Position numbers and translations under genes: made by a program. 64,000 nt of DNA, taken from DASPWW01 sp963841715. GTDB lineage: Bacteria > Actinomycetota > Thermoleophilia > Solirubrobacterales > 70-9. Under the pieces are notes generated by a model, which did not search any database, was not told the origin of the DNA, and worked only from the letters and a program-made list of their open reading frames with translations. Of this stretch, positions 50,118 through 59,648 are shown piece after piece (position 1 is the first letter of the stretch; each line of letters opens with the position of its first letter). The stretch lies in contig CAWJDP010000003.1 in NCBI GenBank assembly GCA_963841715.1, forward strand, positions 310,001 to 374,000, in the 5' to 3' direction.

Positions 50118-50906
50118 CTAGCTTCCCGGGCGGGGTATGTCCGGCCCGAGCGCGAGGTCGGGCTCGCGTGCCTTCGCCGTGCGGTGATAGTCGCCGCGGC
50201 TGAGCATGCGCTCGAGCCACACGTAGAGGACGATGAACAGGTAGCGGCTTCCCATCTCGCGGATCCCGAGCTTCGAGGTCCCGGTGCTGCGGTTCGTCCA
50301 TGAGATCGGGATCACGCGGTAGCTGTGGCCGCGCACGATCGCCTTCAGCGGCATCTCAACCGTAAGGTTGAAGTGGTTCGAGAACAGCGGCTGGATCGTC
50401 TCGATGACCTCGCGGCGGTAGGCCTTGAACGCGTTGGTCGTGTCGTTGTAGCTGTGCCGGAAGATCGCGCGAACGAACCAGTTAGCGAGTCGGTTGATGA
50501 CGCGCTTGAGGAGCGGGTAGTCGTGGATGTGCGCGCCCTTGACGAACCGCGACCCGAACGCGCAGTCCCAGCCCTCCTCGAGGACGTGGTGGTAGCGGAC
50601 GAGGTCCTCGGGATCGTCGGAGGCGTCGGCCATCATCACCGCGACGGCGTCGCCGGTGAAGTGGGCGAGCCCGGCGCGGACCGTGAACCCGAAGCCGCGC
50701 TCGTACGGAGAGCGGATGCAGCGCACGCGGGGGTTGCGCTCGGAGATCGCGTCGACGACGGACTTCGTGCCGTCGCGGCTGTGGTCGTCGACGACGACGA
50801 TCTCGTAGTCGATCCGCTCGCGATCGAGCACGGCGGCGGTCGAGGTCACCGTCGCGCCGACGGAGCCCTCCTCGTCCTGGGCCGGGATCACCACCGAGAG
50901 CTTCAT
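50118..50906 (-). CDS. GT2 family glycosyltransferase (polyprenyl-phosphate sugar type)
   Basis: The 262-residue GT-A protein has MKLSVVIPAQDEEGSVGATV, the first acidic motif IVVVDDHSRDGTKSVVD and a DxD-like VMMADASDDPEDLVRYH. It resembles dolichol-phosphate mannose or glucose synthases, which load a sugar onto a polyprenyl phosphate carrier. The C-terminal part (YLFIVLYVWLERMLSRGDYH) is only weakly hydrophobic. It overlaps the next gene upstream by 4 bases (ATGA). The polytopic membrane proteins upstream in this cluster could use such lipid-linked sugars. Confidence 0.88.
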   Translation of the reverse strand: MKLSVVIPAQDEEGSVGATVTSTAAVLDRERIDYEIVVVDDHSRDGTKSVVDAISERNPRVRCIRSPYERGFGFTVRAGLAHFTGDAVAVMMADASDDPEDLVRYHHVLEEGWDCAFGSRFVKGAHIHDYPLLKRVINRLANWFVRAIFRHSYNDTTNAFKAYRREVIETIQPLFSNHFNLTVEMPLKAIVRGHSYRVIPISWTNRSTGTSKLGIREMGSRYLFIVLYVWLERMLSRGDYHRTAKAREPDLALGPDIPRPGS

Positions 50907-51976
50907 GCTGCGGTGGCCGTCCAGCGCTCTACGTTCTGCTCGTACATCTCCTCGAGGATCTCGTCGATCCCGTAGCGCAGCTTCCACTCCGGGTAGTCGG
51001 ACTCGAACTCGCTGAGGTCGGAGATCCACCAGCGATGGTCGCCGACCCGGTTCTCGTCCGAGAGCTCCCACTCGAGCTCGCGGCCGGCGATCCGCTCGCA
51101 GGCGTCGATCGCCTCGAGCATCGAGCAGTTCGAGAACCGCCCGCCGCCGATGTTGTAGACCGCGGCGAGGCGAGGATTACCGAAGAAGGTCTCGAAGCAG
51201 GAGACGAGGTCGGCGCTGTGGATGTTGTCCCGGACCTGCTTGCCGCCGTAGCCGAAGACCGTGTACGGCGTCCCGGTCACGGTGCACTTCATCAGGTAGG
51301 CGAGGAAGCCGTGCAGCTTGGCGCCGGCGTGCTGGGGCCCCGTCAGGCAGCCGCCCCGGAAGCACGCGGTCGGGATCTCGAAGTAGCGCCCGTACTCCTG
51401 CACGAGGAGGTCGGCGGCCGCCTTCGAGGCGCCGAACAGCGAGTGCGTCGAGCGGTCGATCGACATCGTCGTGTCGATCCCTCCGTAGTACTGGTGCGAC
51501 TCCGGGAGCTCAAGCCGCGTCTCATGCTCCTCGAGCGGGAGGAAATTGGGCGTGTCGCCGTAGACCTTGTTCGTCGAGCAGAAGACGAAGGTGGCATCCG
51601 GGGCAAGGTTGCGCGTCGCCTCGAGCAGGTTCAGGGTCCCGTTCGCATTGACGCCGAAGTCGGTCTGCGGGTCGCGCGCGGCCCAATCGTGGGACGGCTG
51701 CGCGGCGGTGTGGACGATCAACTCGATCCTCCCGGGCTCGGAGGAGAATGCGGCATTGACCGCGTCGGCGTCGCGGATGTCGACCTCGAGCGAGCGGAAC
51801 TCGGGGTAACGCTCGACGAGCTCCTCGGTTACGTGGGCGGTCGACGCCTCGAGCCCGAAGAAGCTCGCGCGCATGTCGTTCTCGAGCCCGATCACCTCCC
51901 AGCCGGACTCGACGAGGCGCTTGACCGACTCCGAGCCGATCAACCCTCCGGAACCGCTGACGACCGCAACCGCCAT
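50903..51976 (-). CDS. NAD-dependent epimerase, CDP-paratose 2-epimerase-like
   Basis: The 357-residue extended SDR has the N-terminal VVSGSGGLIGSESVKRLVES (nucleotide loop), HTAAQPSHDWAARDPQTDF and the Ser-rich STNKVYGDTPNFLPL. Its pattern resembles RfbE/CDP-tyvelose epimerases. The active-site Tyr would be in a segment like STHSLFGASKAAADLLVQEY, where the usual YxxxK reads FGASK: Tyr is replaced by Phe. RDNIHSADLVSCFETFF is conserved. It is coupled to the GT2 gene, so it probably makes a nucleotide sugar for surface glycans. Confidence 0.85.
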   Translation of the reverse strand: MAVAVVSGSGGLIGSESVKRLVESGWEVIGLENDMRASFFGLEASTAHVTEELVERYPEFRSLEVDIRDADAVNAAFSSEPGRIELIVHTAAQPSHDWAARDPQTDFGVNANGTLNLLEATRNLAPDATFVFCSTNKVYGDTPNFLPLEEHETRLELPESHQYYGGIDTTMSIDRSTHSLFGASKAAADLLVQEYGRYFEIPTACFRGGCLTGPQHAGAKLHGFLAYLMKCTVTGTPYTVFGYGGKQVRDNIHSADLVSCFETFFGNPRLAAVYNIGGGRFSNCSMLEAIDACERIAGRELEWELSDENRVGDHRWWISDLSEFESDYPEWKLRYGIDEILEEMYEQNVERWTATAA

Positions 51977-51985
51977 CCGCTCAGC

Positions 51986-53068
51986 CTACTTACCGGGGGT
52001 GGGTGCGCCGACGCCCAGGGCGCCCGCCAGCAGGGATTCGTGTGAGGCGATCCACTCGCTCGTGTCGGCGAGCGTCTGGCGCGCGTCGCGGCGCGGCCGC
52101 CAGTCGGTGCGCTCGAACAGTCGCGCGCAGTCCGAGAGGTAGATCGGGACGTCCCCGGGCCGGTCCTCGAGCTCCGGCTCAACCGGGATCTCCCGGCCCG
52201 TGATCTCCCGGCAGAGCTCGGTCGTCTCGAGCAGCGAAAGGCTGCATGCGCGCCCGCCGCCGACGTTCACGACCTCGCCGTCCCAGCCCTCGGGCTCGGA
52301 GATCTGCTCGTCGACGAGGTCGACGAGATCCTCGACGTGGAGCAGATCGCGTACCTGCTTGCCGCTGCCGCCGTAGCCGATGTAGGTCAGCGGCAGCCCG
52401 AAGTGGTGACTGATCAGCCAGTGGGTGAACACGCCCTGGTCGACCTTCCCCATCTGCCACGGGCCGGCGATCACACCGCAGCGGTCAATGACCGCGCGCA
52501 GGCCGAACATCGCCCGGTACTCCTCGATCAGAAGCTCGGCGGCGAGCTTCGTCGTTCCGTACAGGGTCCGCGCGCCGCTCACAGGGAACGTCTCCGCGAT
52601 CCCGGCAGACGATGCGCCGGGCACGTCCTGGTCGTCTGAAAGCTCGAATCGCGTCTCCGTCTCGTCATAGGCGAGGCGGTTGAGTGGCTCAACCGGATAA
52701 ACACGGCTCGTCGAGAGAAAGAGCAGGCAGGCGCCGGAGCGCCGCGCGAGCTCGAGGCAGTTGTAGGCGCCGGTGAGATTCGAGTGGACGATGAACGAGG
52801 TGTCGCCGTCGACCCCGCTCATCGCCGAGGGCTCAGCCGAGCACTCGACCAGGACCTCGACGTCGCCGAGGCCGTCGAGGTCATCGGGCTCGCGGACGTC
52901 GCCGCGCACAAACCTGACCCCGCCCCGCTCGAGGCGCGGCGGGTTGAGCTCGGAGCCCTTGCGGTGGAGGTTGTCGAGGGCAACGATCTCCCACTCGGGG
53001 TGGCGTGCCGCCAGCGACAGCGCAAGGTTCGAACCGACGAAACCGGCCCCCCCGGTGATCAGGATCAT
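51986..53068 (-). CDS. NAD-dependent epimerase/dehydratase
   Basis: The 360-residue SDR opens MILITGGAGFVGSNLALSLA and has the catalytic motif TLYGTTKLAAELLIEEYRAM (Tyr and Lys), FLSTSRVYPVEPL and GYGGSGKQVRDLLHVEDLVD. It is a paralogue of the gene at 50903-51976 but with the classical YxxxK. The ATG at 53068 overlaps the stop of the preceding membrane gene by 4 bases (ATGA). The stops and starts of this series are tightly packed, making a single operon from about 59.6 to 50.1 kb likely. Confidence 0.9.
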   Translation of the reverse strand: MILITGGAGFVGSNLALSLAARHPEWEIVALDNLHRKGSELNPPRLERGGVRFVRGDVREPDDLDGLGDVEVLVECSAEPSAMSGVDGDTSFIVHSNLTGAYNCLELARRSGACLLFLSTSRVYPVEPLNRLAYDETETRFELSDDQDVPGASSAGIAETFPVSGARTLYGTTKLAAELLIEEYRAMFGLRAVIDRCGVIAGPWQMGKVDQGVFTHWLISHHFGLPLTYIGYGGSGKQVRDLLHVEDLVDLVDEQISEPEGWDGEVVNVGGGRACSLSLLETTELCREITGREIPVEPELEDRPGDVPIYLSDCARLFERTDWRPRRDARQTLADTSEWIASHESLLAGALGVGAPTPGK

Positions 53069-54714
53069 GGGCAAACGCTAACCGGACCGCGGCCGTTGAG
53101 GGCGAGACGCCACGGGCGTGAGGAGAGGTCGTGCGGAATCTGGAGCGCGCCGCCGGACGGCGGGAGCTTGCCGAGCTTGACCGGGAGCGCGTCCGAGAAC
53201 CGCTCGAGATCGACCTCGACCGCGGCGCCACGCGAGATCAGCGCCGTCCGGTCCGATTCGAGGTCGATCGGCGACGAGCCTGCCCCCGAGGCGCGAACCG
53301 TGCGGCAGCGCCCGGACGCATCGACCTTCGCCTCCCCGCGTGCGAGCGGCTGCAACCTGATCCCCAGCGCGCCGGCGAGCACACGGTCGGCCTCGGCGCG
53401 CTCGTCGTCGGGGCGCGCGGCGAGCTCGGCTTCGGTGTAGGCGGGGGAGCCGTAGGCGTCGACGGCGGAGAAGTACGAGGCTGCGTTCAGCGACAGCAGC
53501 CACACCGGCGAGATGTCTCCGTTGAGGTAGTAGCCCGGCTTCGTCGCCGGGCGCGTGATCTCAAGCGCGCCGACGTCCGCGCGTGCCTGTTCGTTCCCCA
53601 GCCGCCAGAAGTCGAAGCCGTCGCGAAGGAAGGCGAGGTTGCTGATTAGAGTGATTACCGTCACGGCGGCCGTCGCCACCAGCGCTCGTCGCGAGAGCGT
53701 CACCCCGCGCAGCAGCTCGGCGGCGATCAGCAGCAGGAAGACGCCGCTGGGCAGCAGGTAACGGCCGTTGTCGGGCAAGCGCCCGATCGTGGCGTTGAAC
53801 GCGGCCAGAACCCATAGCGACCCGGCGATCGCGAACACGACCCAGCAGTCACGGGAGACTCGGCCGAGCCGCCACAATCTCCAGACCGCGAGCAAAACGG
53901 CGGCGATCAGCAGCGGCTGGCCCCACGCGAGCGGGGCAGCCGCCTCAAACAGGCCCTGGGGCGGAGTCGCGAGCCCAAGCAGGGCGGACAGCCCCGCAGC
54001 CGCCGCGTCGATCACGTAGGTCGGCGAGTTCGCGACGTTGTGGAGGCTGAACGAACTCATCCCACTCCGCCCCCAGCCGAGGTACCAGAGCGCATAGAGA
54101 GCCAGTGGCACCAGGCCCACGTATAGTCGGCGACGGCGAGGGGGATCGCCGAGCGCGGCGTGGACAAAGGCACCGATCGCGAACGGAACGCCGAGCTCCG
54201 AGAACGAGATCGAGACGATCACCAGCGCGCATGCGAGCCGGTCGCCGCTGCGGTCGTGCCGGTCAAGCGCGAGCAGGGCGCCGATGCCTGCCGCGAGCGA
54301 TCCGAAGTAGCCGATCTGGAACGCCCACAGCAAATCGACCCAGCTGGGCCCGAAGAACAGGATCACGACCGCGGCGAACAGCGCCAGCCAATCGCCGACG
54401 CGACGGCGCAGCCATGCGAACAGGAGCACGTCGGCGAGCAAAAAGACCAACGTGGCGGCGATGTGGAACGGCATCGCCGAGCTCATCCCGAACACCGAGA
54501 CGAGAATCTTGTAGATCGCCACCGGAGCGATCGCGATGTGGTCGATGTGCACGCGGAGGAAGACCTCCGGGGACCAGCCGCGACGGTAGATCAGGAACCA
54601 CCAGTCGTCGTTCATGAACCCGAGCTTGGTGTCGAGCACCGTCAACAGTCCTGCGGAGGTGACGACAGCTGCGGCAAGCAGCCACACGACTGGGTTTCGC
54701 GGCCGGACGCTCAC
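53065..54714 (-). CDS. Polytopic membrane glycosyltransferase-like protein A1
   Basis: The protein of about 549 residues has roughly ten or more membrane helices and a C-terminal soluble beta domain (about 430-549, ending LPPSGGALQIPHDLSSRPWR). The first loop holds FMNDDWWFLIYRRGWSPEVF, with an Asp pair where GT-C enzymes carry catalytic acids, then VHIDHIAIAPVAIYKILVSV. The helical part resembles GT-C glycosyltransferases of the PMT/ArnT class by topology only. The GTG start at 54714 overlaps the upstream paralogue by 4 bases. It is a clear paralogue of the next gene. Confidence 0.78.
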   Translation of the reverse strand: MSVRPRNPVVWLLAAAVVTSAGLLTVLDTKLGFMNDDWWFLIYRRGWSPEVFLRVHIDHIAIAPVAIYKILVSVFGMSSAMPFHIAATLVFLLADVLLFAWLRRRVGDWLALFAAVVILFFGPSWVDLLWAFQIGYFGSLAAGIGALLALDRHDRSGDRLACALVIVSISFSELGVPFAIGAFVHAALGDPPRRRRLYVGLVPLALYALWYLGWGRSGMSSFSLHNVANSPTYVIDAAAAGLSALLGLATPPQGLFEAAAPLAWGQPLLIAAVLLAVWRLWRLGRVSRDCWVVFAIAGSLWVLAAFNATIGRLPDNGRYLLPSGVFLLLIAAELLRGVTLSRRALVATAAVTVITLISNLAFLRDGFDFWRLGNEQARADVGALEITRPATKPGYYLNGDISPVWLLSLNAASYFSAVDAYGSPAYTEAELAARPDDERAEADRVLAGALGIRLQPLARGEAKVDASGRCRTVRASGAGSSPIDLESDRTALISRGAAVEVDLERFSDALPVKLGKLPPSGGALQIPHDLSSRPWRLALNGRGPVSVCP

Positions 54715-56384
54715 GTCGCCGCCCGATCGCACACCGAGACCGGGCCGCCGCCCGGGGCGACGCCGAGCCGCCACGGGCGGCTAGAGAGATCGCGGGGGAT
54801 CGCGAGCTCACCGGACCGGCCGCGCAGGTTCCCTAGCTTGAGCGGGGTGCCGTCGGCGAAGCGTCCGAGCCGGATCTGGGTCCCGCCGTGCCGGGCCAGG
54901 AGCGTGTAGGTGCCGGGTCGCAGGGTGGCGCTTGCGGCCGCTCCGATGCCCGGGTCGACCGTGTCGCAGCCGCCGCGCGCGACGCGCGCGGACGCGCGGG
55001 CCGGCGGCACGGGGGTCAGCTCGATCCCGACCGCGTGAACGAGGACGTCGTCGGCCTCGGCGCGCTCGTCCGCGGGCCGCGACGCCAGCTCGGCCTCCGA
55101 GAACGCCGGCGAGCCGTGGTTGTCGACCGCTTGGAAGTAGGAGGCGGCGTTGACCGGCACGAGCCAGGTCGTTGAGATCCGCGAGTTGAGCGCGAAGTTC
55201 GGGGTCACCGCGGGACGCGCGATGTTGAGCGCCGCGAGGTCCGATCGCCCGGTGTCGGTCAGACGCTTGAAGAATCCGTAGCCCTGGTGGAGGAACGAAA
55301 GGTTGGCGAGCGCCGCCACTCCGACGACGGCCGCGGCGCCGACCAGAACGGTCCGGCTCACGCGCACACCGCGCAACAGCTCCGCGGCGATCATCAGCAT
55401 GAAGATGGCGCCCGGGTAGACATAGCGGCTGCTCGTCGGCGGCCGCGCAATGCTCTGGTTGAACCCGGCGAGAAACCAAAACGTGGCGGCTAACGCCAGC
55501 GTCGTCCACAGCCCGCGCGTGAAGCCACGATCCGAGCGGCGCAGCCACCAGGCCGAGGCTGCGACCGCGACGAGGAGCAGCGACCGGCCGAAGAACAACC
55601 CAGTCGGCGCGAAGATGTCGGGTGTGCTGGGGAGCGAAAGCCCGAGCAGCCCCGACAGCGTCGCGGAGGCTGCGTCGACGACGAAGCGCGGCGACACCGC
55701 GATGTTGTGAAGGCTCAGCGAGCTGTTGGCGGTGTGGCCCCACCCGAGCCACCACAACGCGTAGAGGATGAGTGGAACCACGGTGACGTAGAGCCGGCGC
55801 AGCCGTCGCGGTCGGGTGAGGACGACGTTGACGAGCGCGGCGATCGCAAAGGGCACGCCGAGCTCCGAGAACGAGATCGAGACGATCACGAGCGCGCAGG
55901 CGGCGGCATCGCCGCCACGATCCTCGCGCTCAAGCGCGAGCAGCGCGCCGAGCCCCGCCGCCATCGACCCGAAGTAGCCGAGCTGGAACGCGGACAGCAG
56001 GTCCTCCCAGCCGGCACCCAGGAACAGGATCAGGGTCGCGCCGAGCAGCGCGAGCCAGTCACCGACGCGTTCGCGCATCCAGAGGAAGAGCAACACCGCG
56101 GCGAGCAGGAAGACGAGGATCGCGGTGATGTTGAACGGGAGCGCGGAGTCGATCCCGAAGATCGCGATCAGCAGCTTGTAGACCGCGACGAGCGCGATCG
56201 CGATGTGGTCGTTGTGCGGATCGAGGAAGACCGAAGGGCTCCAGCCCTGGCGGTCGATGAGGATGTCCCACTCGTCGAGGAAGAAGCTGAGCCGGCTCTG
56301 GAACGCGACGAGGATCGCTCCGGAGGCGACGACGGCGCCCGAGAGCAGCAGGTACGGGTACGCCGGGCTCCGCCTCGGCGTCAC
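54711..56384 (-). CDS. Polytopic membrane glycosyltransferase-like protein A2
   Basis: The 557-residue paralogue of A1 shares the same segments: FFLDEWDILIDRQGWSPSVF in the first loop, DPHNDHIAIALVAVYKLLIA, CALVIVSISFSELGVPFAIA (nearly identical in A1) and the C-terminal LRGRSGELAIPRDLSSRPWR. The shared DE/DD after the first helix fits the acidic catalytic site of GT-C enzymes. The start is a GTG immediately after the stop of the preceding gene. With A1 it forms one of two duplicated pairs in this cluster. Confidence 0.78.
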   Translation of the reverse strand: MTPRRSPAYPYLLLSGAVVASGAILVAFQSRLSFFLDEWDILIDRQGWSPSVFLDPHNDHIAIALVAVYKLLIAIFGIDSALPFNITAILVFLLAAVLLFLWMRERVGDWLALLGATLILFLGAGWEDLLSAFQLGYFGSMAAGLGALLALEREDRGGDAAACALVIVSISFSELGVPFAIAALVNVVLTRPRRLRRLYVTVVPLILYALWWLGWGHTANSSLSLHNIAVSPRFVVDAASATLSGLLGLSLPSTPDIFAPTGLFFGRSLLLVAVAASAWWLRRSDRGFTRGLWTTLALAATFWFLAGFNQSIARPPTSSRYVYPGAIFMLMIAAELLRGVRVSRTVLVGAAAVVGVAALANLSFLHQGYGFFKRLTDTGRSDLAALNIARPAVTPNFALNSRISTTWLVPVNAASYFQAVDNHGSPAFSEAELASRPADERAEADDVLVHAVGIELTPVPPARASARVARGGCDTVDPGIGAAASATLRPGTYTLLARHGGTQIRLGRFADGTPLKLGNLRGRSGELAIPRDLSSRPWRLGVAPGGGPVSVCDRAAT

Positions 56385-57996
56385 TTACCGCGCCGGCTTG
56401 CGCCGCAGGACGATGAACGTCCGGTCGGCGTTGGCGATGTTCAGCCCCCAGCGGTCGAGGGAGCTGTCGGCGTCGGAGACGCTGAACCGGCGTACGACGC
56501 GGTACTGCTTCGCGGTCTTCGGGTACGCGTCGCGGAGGAACTCGAGCTCGCCCGGACGCAGCACGAGCCAGTCCGAGTGCAGCAGGGCCGCGATTCCGGG
56601 CACGGTGTAGTAGCTCGGCCCGGCGGCGCGGAGCGCGTCGACGACCTTCGTCGACACGAGACCGGGGAAGTCCTCAAGCGGCGCGTTGGTGTCGTAGCCG
56701 ACGTAGCCCGAGGACTCGGTGGCGATCGTCTGCGGCGGGTGCGACACCCGCCCGAGGTAGCGACCGAGCGGCTGGCGGACCCTGTCCTCGATGTTGTGCT
56801 GGACGCGCGCTTCGAGCGGAAGCGTGAACGGGAGGTGGATCGCGTACATCAACGCAAGCACCGTGGCCCCGGCGATCGCCAGCGCCGGGACCGGCTTCGT
56901 AATCCTGTCGAGCCCCGCCGCGGCGAGGATGAAGATCAGCGCCAGAGGCGGCACCGAGTACCACTCGAAGTAGCCAAGCCCGAGGTAGACGAGCTTGTAG
57001 GCGACGAACAGGGCCGCGCAGACGATCGCCGGCCGCCACGACGGGCGCTTCCAGGTCGACGACGGCGCCGACAATCGCGAGGATCCCGACCGTCCACGCG
57101 ACGAGCTTCAGCAGCAGATGTGGGAGCGGAGTGTGGACGATGAACGCGCGCTCGAGGAACGGCGCCAGCACCGTCCAGTCGAGCTTGTGCAGCGACGCCT
57201 GGGTGCTGATGAAGTGGCCCCAGCCGCCGGGGTGGAGCGGCGAGGGGAAGTGCGGCGCGAACACGAGCGACTTCGCGGCGATCGTGTTCGGGATCGGCGA
57301 GCCGTAGTAGGCGGTGGTGAAGATCACCCACGGCGCGAGGATCGCGAGCGAGATCAGGCCCGCGTTCAGCGCCCGTCTTCGATCCCTGATCAGCAGGTAG
57401 GCGTACGCGGGCGCGACCCAGAGCACGAAGTCGGGTCTCGCGAGCAGCGCCAGACCAAGCGCGATCCCGCTGCGCGTGTAGTCGCCGCGGAGCACGTAGT
57501 AGACGCCGCCGAGCAGCACGGCGACGGCGATCTGGGTCTCCATGCCCGCGATCCCGTAGAAGATCTGGTTCTGGTCGAGAGCGAGGTAGGCGAGCGCGAA
57601 CCCGGTCGGCCACGGCCCGAGCTCCAGCTCGCTCATGATCCGGTAGGCGTAGATCGCCGCGAACACGAACGCCGCCAGCGAGACGAGCCGGATCAGCAGC
57701 AGGCCTCCGCCGTCGGAGACGAGCTCGCCCGGGAGCGGGACCAGCACCGAGAGCGCAGAGGTGAAGCCCTGAACGTGGCCCGCGTCGAGGTGATGGACGA
57801 GGCCGACGCCGTCGGCGACGTTCTTGTCGTGCTTGAGCGTGATCAGCGCGTCGTCGAGGCGGCGGTCGGTGACCGCCCAGTAGACGATCCGCGCCGCGAG
57901 CCCGACGACGATCGCGCCGCTGAGCAGCGGGCGCTCGCGCAGCCACCGGAATGCCTCGCTCGCGCGCGTCGGAGCCGGAGGCGCCGTCGTGCTCAC
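56385..57996 (-). CDS. Polytopic membrane glycosyltransferase-like protein B1 (one frameshift)
   Basis: The N-terminal two thirds open STTAPPAPTRASEAFRWLRE and carry RLDDALITLKHDKNVADGVG, MYAIHLPF-type helices and the conserved block GDYTRSGIALGLALLARPDF. The last third (STWKRPSWRPAIVCAALFVA to the end at 56385) is in another frame. Its intact paralogue B2 reads GILAIAGAASTWKRASWRPA without a break, so one extra base near 57060 explains the shift. A GTG start overlaps the B2 stop by 4 bases. Fold: multi-pass GT-C type with a C-terminal soluble domain. Sequencing error is a real possibility. Confidence 0.75.
57281..57489. repeat. 209-bp exact repeat, copy 1 (inside B1)
   Basis: These 209 bases are identical to 58900-59108 (offset 1619), inside the paralogous gene. 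Identity continues to 57543 with only two mismatches, while the sequence just before 57281 diverges. Such an abrupt block of identity between diverged paralogues suggests recent gene conversion. Confidence 0.85.
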
Positions 57997-59588
57997 TGCC
58001 CCTCCGTCCCCGCGCGCGCCGGCTGGCGCCGCAGCACCGTGAAGTCCTGGTCGACGTTCAGCAGGTGGACGCCCCAGTGGTCGAGCGACGTTACCGGGTG
58101 CGGCTCGCGGAAGCGGCGCACGGGCTTGTAGCGGGCCGCGACGCGCGGATAGCGCTCCTGCAGCGCCGCGAGCTCGAGCGGGCGCATCACGACCCAGTCG
58201 GGATGCAGGAGCGCGACCAGCTGCTGCAGGGTCGGGAGCGGCCCCGCGTCCTTGAAAGCGTCGACGACGCGCGCCGATGTGAGCCCCGGGTAGTCGTAGA
58301 GCTCCCCGTTCGTGTAATAGCCGACGTAGCCCGCGGACTCCGAGGCCAGCGACTGCCCGGGCTTGACGACGCGGCCGAGGTACTGACCCATCGGCTGGCG
58401 GATCTGGCTCTCGATCCTCTGCGTGCGCTGATCGAGCGGAAGCATGAACGGAAGCTGGATCACGTACAGGAGAGCGAGCGCGCACGCGCCCGCGATCGCG
58501 GCACGCGGCACCGGCTTCGTGACCCGGTCGAGCCCGGCCGCGGCGAGGAGGAAGATCAGCGCCAGCGGCGGAGCGCTGTACCACTCGACGTAGCCGAAGC
58601 CGAGGACGACGAGCTTGTAGAAGACGTAGAGGGCGACGGTGACGATCGCCGGACGCCACGAGGCCCGCTTCCAGGTCGACGCCGCGCCGGCGATCGCGAG
58701 CAGCCCGACGCTGAACGCGACCGCCTTGATCAGCGCGATCGGGAACGGCGTCTGTTGGACGAAGATGCGCTCGAAGAACGGTGCCAGCAGCGTCCAGTCG
58801 TGGCTGTGGAGCTTGATCTGGTCCCACGAGAAGCTGATCCAGTCCCAGGGCTGCGTGAACGACGGAAACGTCGGCGCGAACACCTGCGACTTGGCGATGA
58901 TCGTGTTCGGGATCGGCGAGCCGTAGTAGGCGGTGGTGAAGATCACCCACGGCGCGAGGATCGCGAGCGAGATCAGGCCCGCGTTCAGCGCCCGTCTTCG
59001 ATCCCTGATCAGCAGGTAGGCGTACGCGGGCGCGACCCAGAGCACGAAGTCGGGTCTCGCGAGCAGCGCCAGACCAAGCGCGATCCCGCTGCGCGTGTAG
59101 TCGCCGCGCATCACGTAGTAGACGCCGCCGAGCAGCACGGCGACGGCGATCTGGGTCTCCATCCCGGCGACCCCGAACAGGATCTGGTTCATGTCGAGCG
59201 CCAGGTAGGCGAGCGCGAACCCGGTCGGCCACGGCCCGAGCTCGAGCTCTTCCGCGATCCGGTACGCGAAGTAGACGGTGAGCACGAACGCGGCGAGCGA
59301 GACGAGCCGGATCAGCAGCAGGCCTCCACCGTCGGCGACGAGCTCGCCCGGGAGCGGGACGAGGACCGACAGCACCGATGTGAACCCCTGAACGTGGTGC
59401 GGCTCGCCGAGGTGGGCGATCAACCCGACGCCGGCGGCGACGTTCTTGTCGTGCTTGAGCGTGATCAGCGCGTCGTCGAGGCGGCGGTCGGTGACCGCCC
59501 AGGTGACGATCCGCGCCGCGAGCCCGATCACCGCGGCGCCGACGAACAGCGGGTTCTCCCGCGCCCATGCGATCGCCCTACCACTCAT
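57993..59588 (-). CDS. Polytopic membrane glycosyltransferase-like protein B2
   Basis: The protein of about 531 residues has around ten membrane helices. The first extracellular loop after helix 1 has TDRRLDDALITLKHDKNVAA (Asp pair); later segments are GMETQIAVAVLLGGVYYVMR, LARPDFVLWVAPAYAYLLIR and a soluble C-terminal part (VVMRPLELAALQERYPRVAA, ending VLRRQPARAGTEGQ). Topology and the acidic loop suggest a GT-C sugar transferase using lipid-linked donors. The ATG at 59588 is preferred; a longer ATG start at 59624 is possible. It is the first gene of the series on this strand. Confidence 0.8.
   Translation of the reverse strand: MSGRAIAWARENPLFVGAAVIGLAARIVTWAVTDRRLDDALITLKHDKNVAAGVGLIAHLGEPHHVQGFTSVLSVLVPLPGELVADGGGLLLIRLVSLAAFVLTVYFAYRIAEELELGPWPTGFALAYLALDMNQILFGVAGMETQIAVAVLLGGVYYVMRGDYTRSGIALGLALLARPDFVLWVAPAYAYLLIRDRRRALNAGLISLAILAPWVIFTTAYYGSPIPNTIIAKSQVFAPTFPSFTQPWDWISFSWDQIKLHSHDWTLLAPFFERIFVQQTPFPIALIKAVAFSVGLLAIAGAASTWKRASWRPAIVTVALYVFYKLVVLGFGYVEWYSAPPLALIFLLAAAGLDRVTKPVPRAAIAGACALALLYVIQLPFMLPLDQRTQRIESQIRQPMGQYLGRVVKPGQSLASESAGYVGYYTNGELYDYPGLTSARVVDAFKDAGPLPTLQQLVALLHPDWVVMRPLELAALQERYPRVAARYKPVRRFREPHPVTSLDHWGVHLLNVDQDFTVLRRQPARAGTEGQ
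58900..59108. repeat. 209-bp exact repeat, copy 2 (inside B2)
   Basis: Partner of 57281-57489. It encodes the helix segment containing GDYTRSGIALGLALLARPDF and RDRRRALNAGLISLAILAPW, identical in both proteins down to silent positions. Confidence 0.85.
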
Positions 59589-59648
59589 AACGCGGTGGCG
59601 GACACTATCCGCGGCTACGGCCATGCGGCGATTTCCAGTTTCCGGTGG

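Noticed and set aside
56674..59568. A 964-residue minus-strand open frame
   Set aside because: It joins the wrong frame of one membrane gene to the start of the next; only the part after 57996 (B1 N-terminus) is real.
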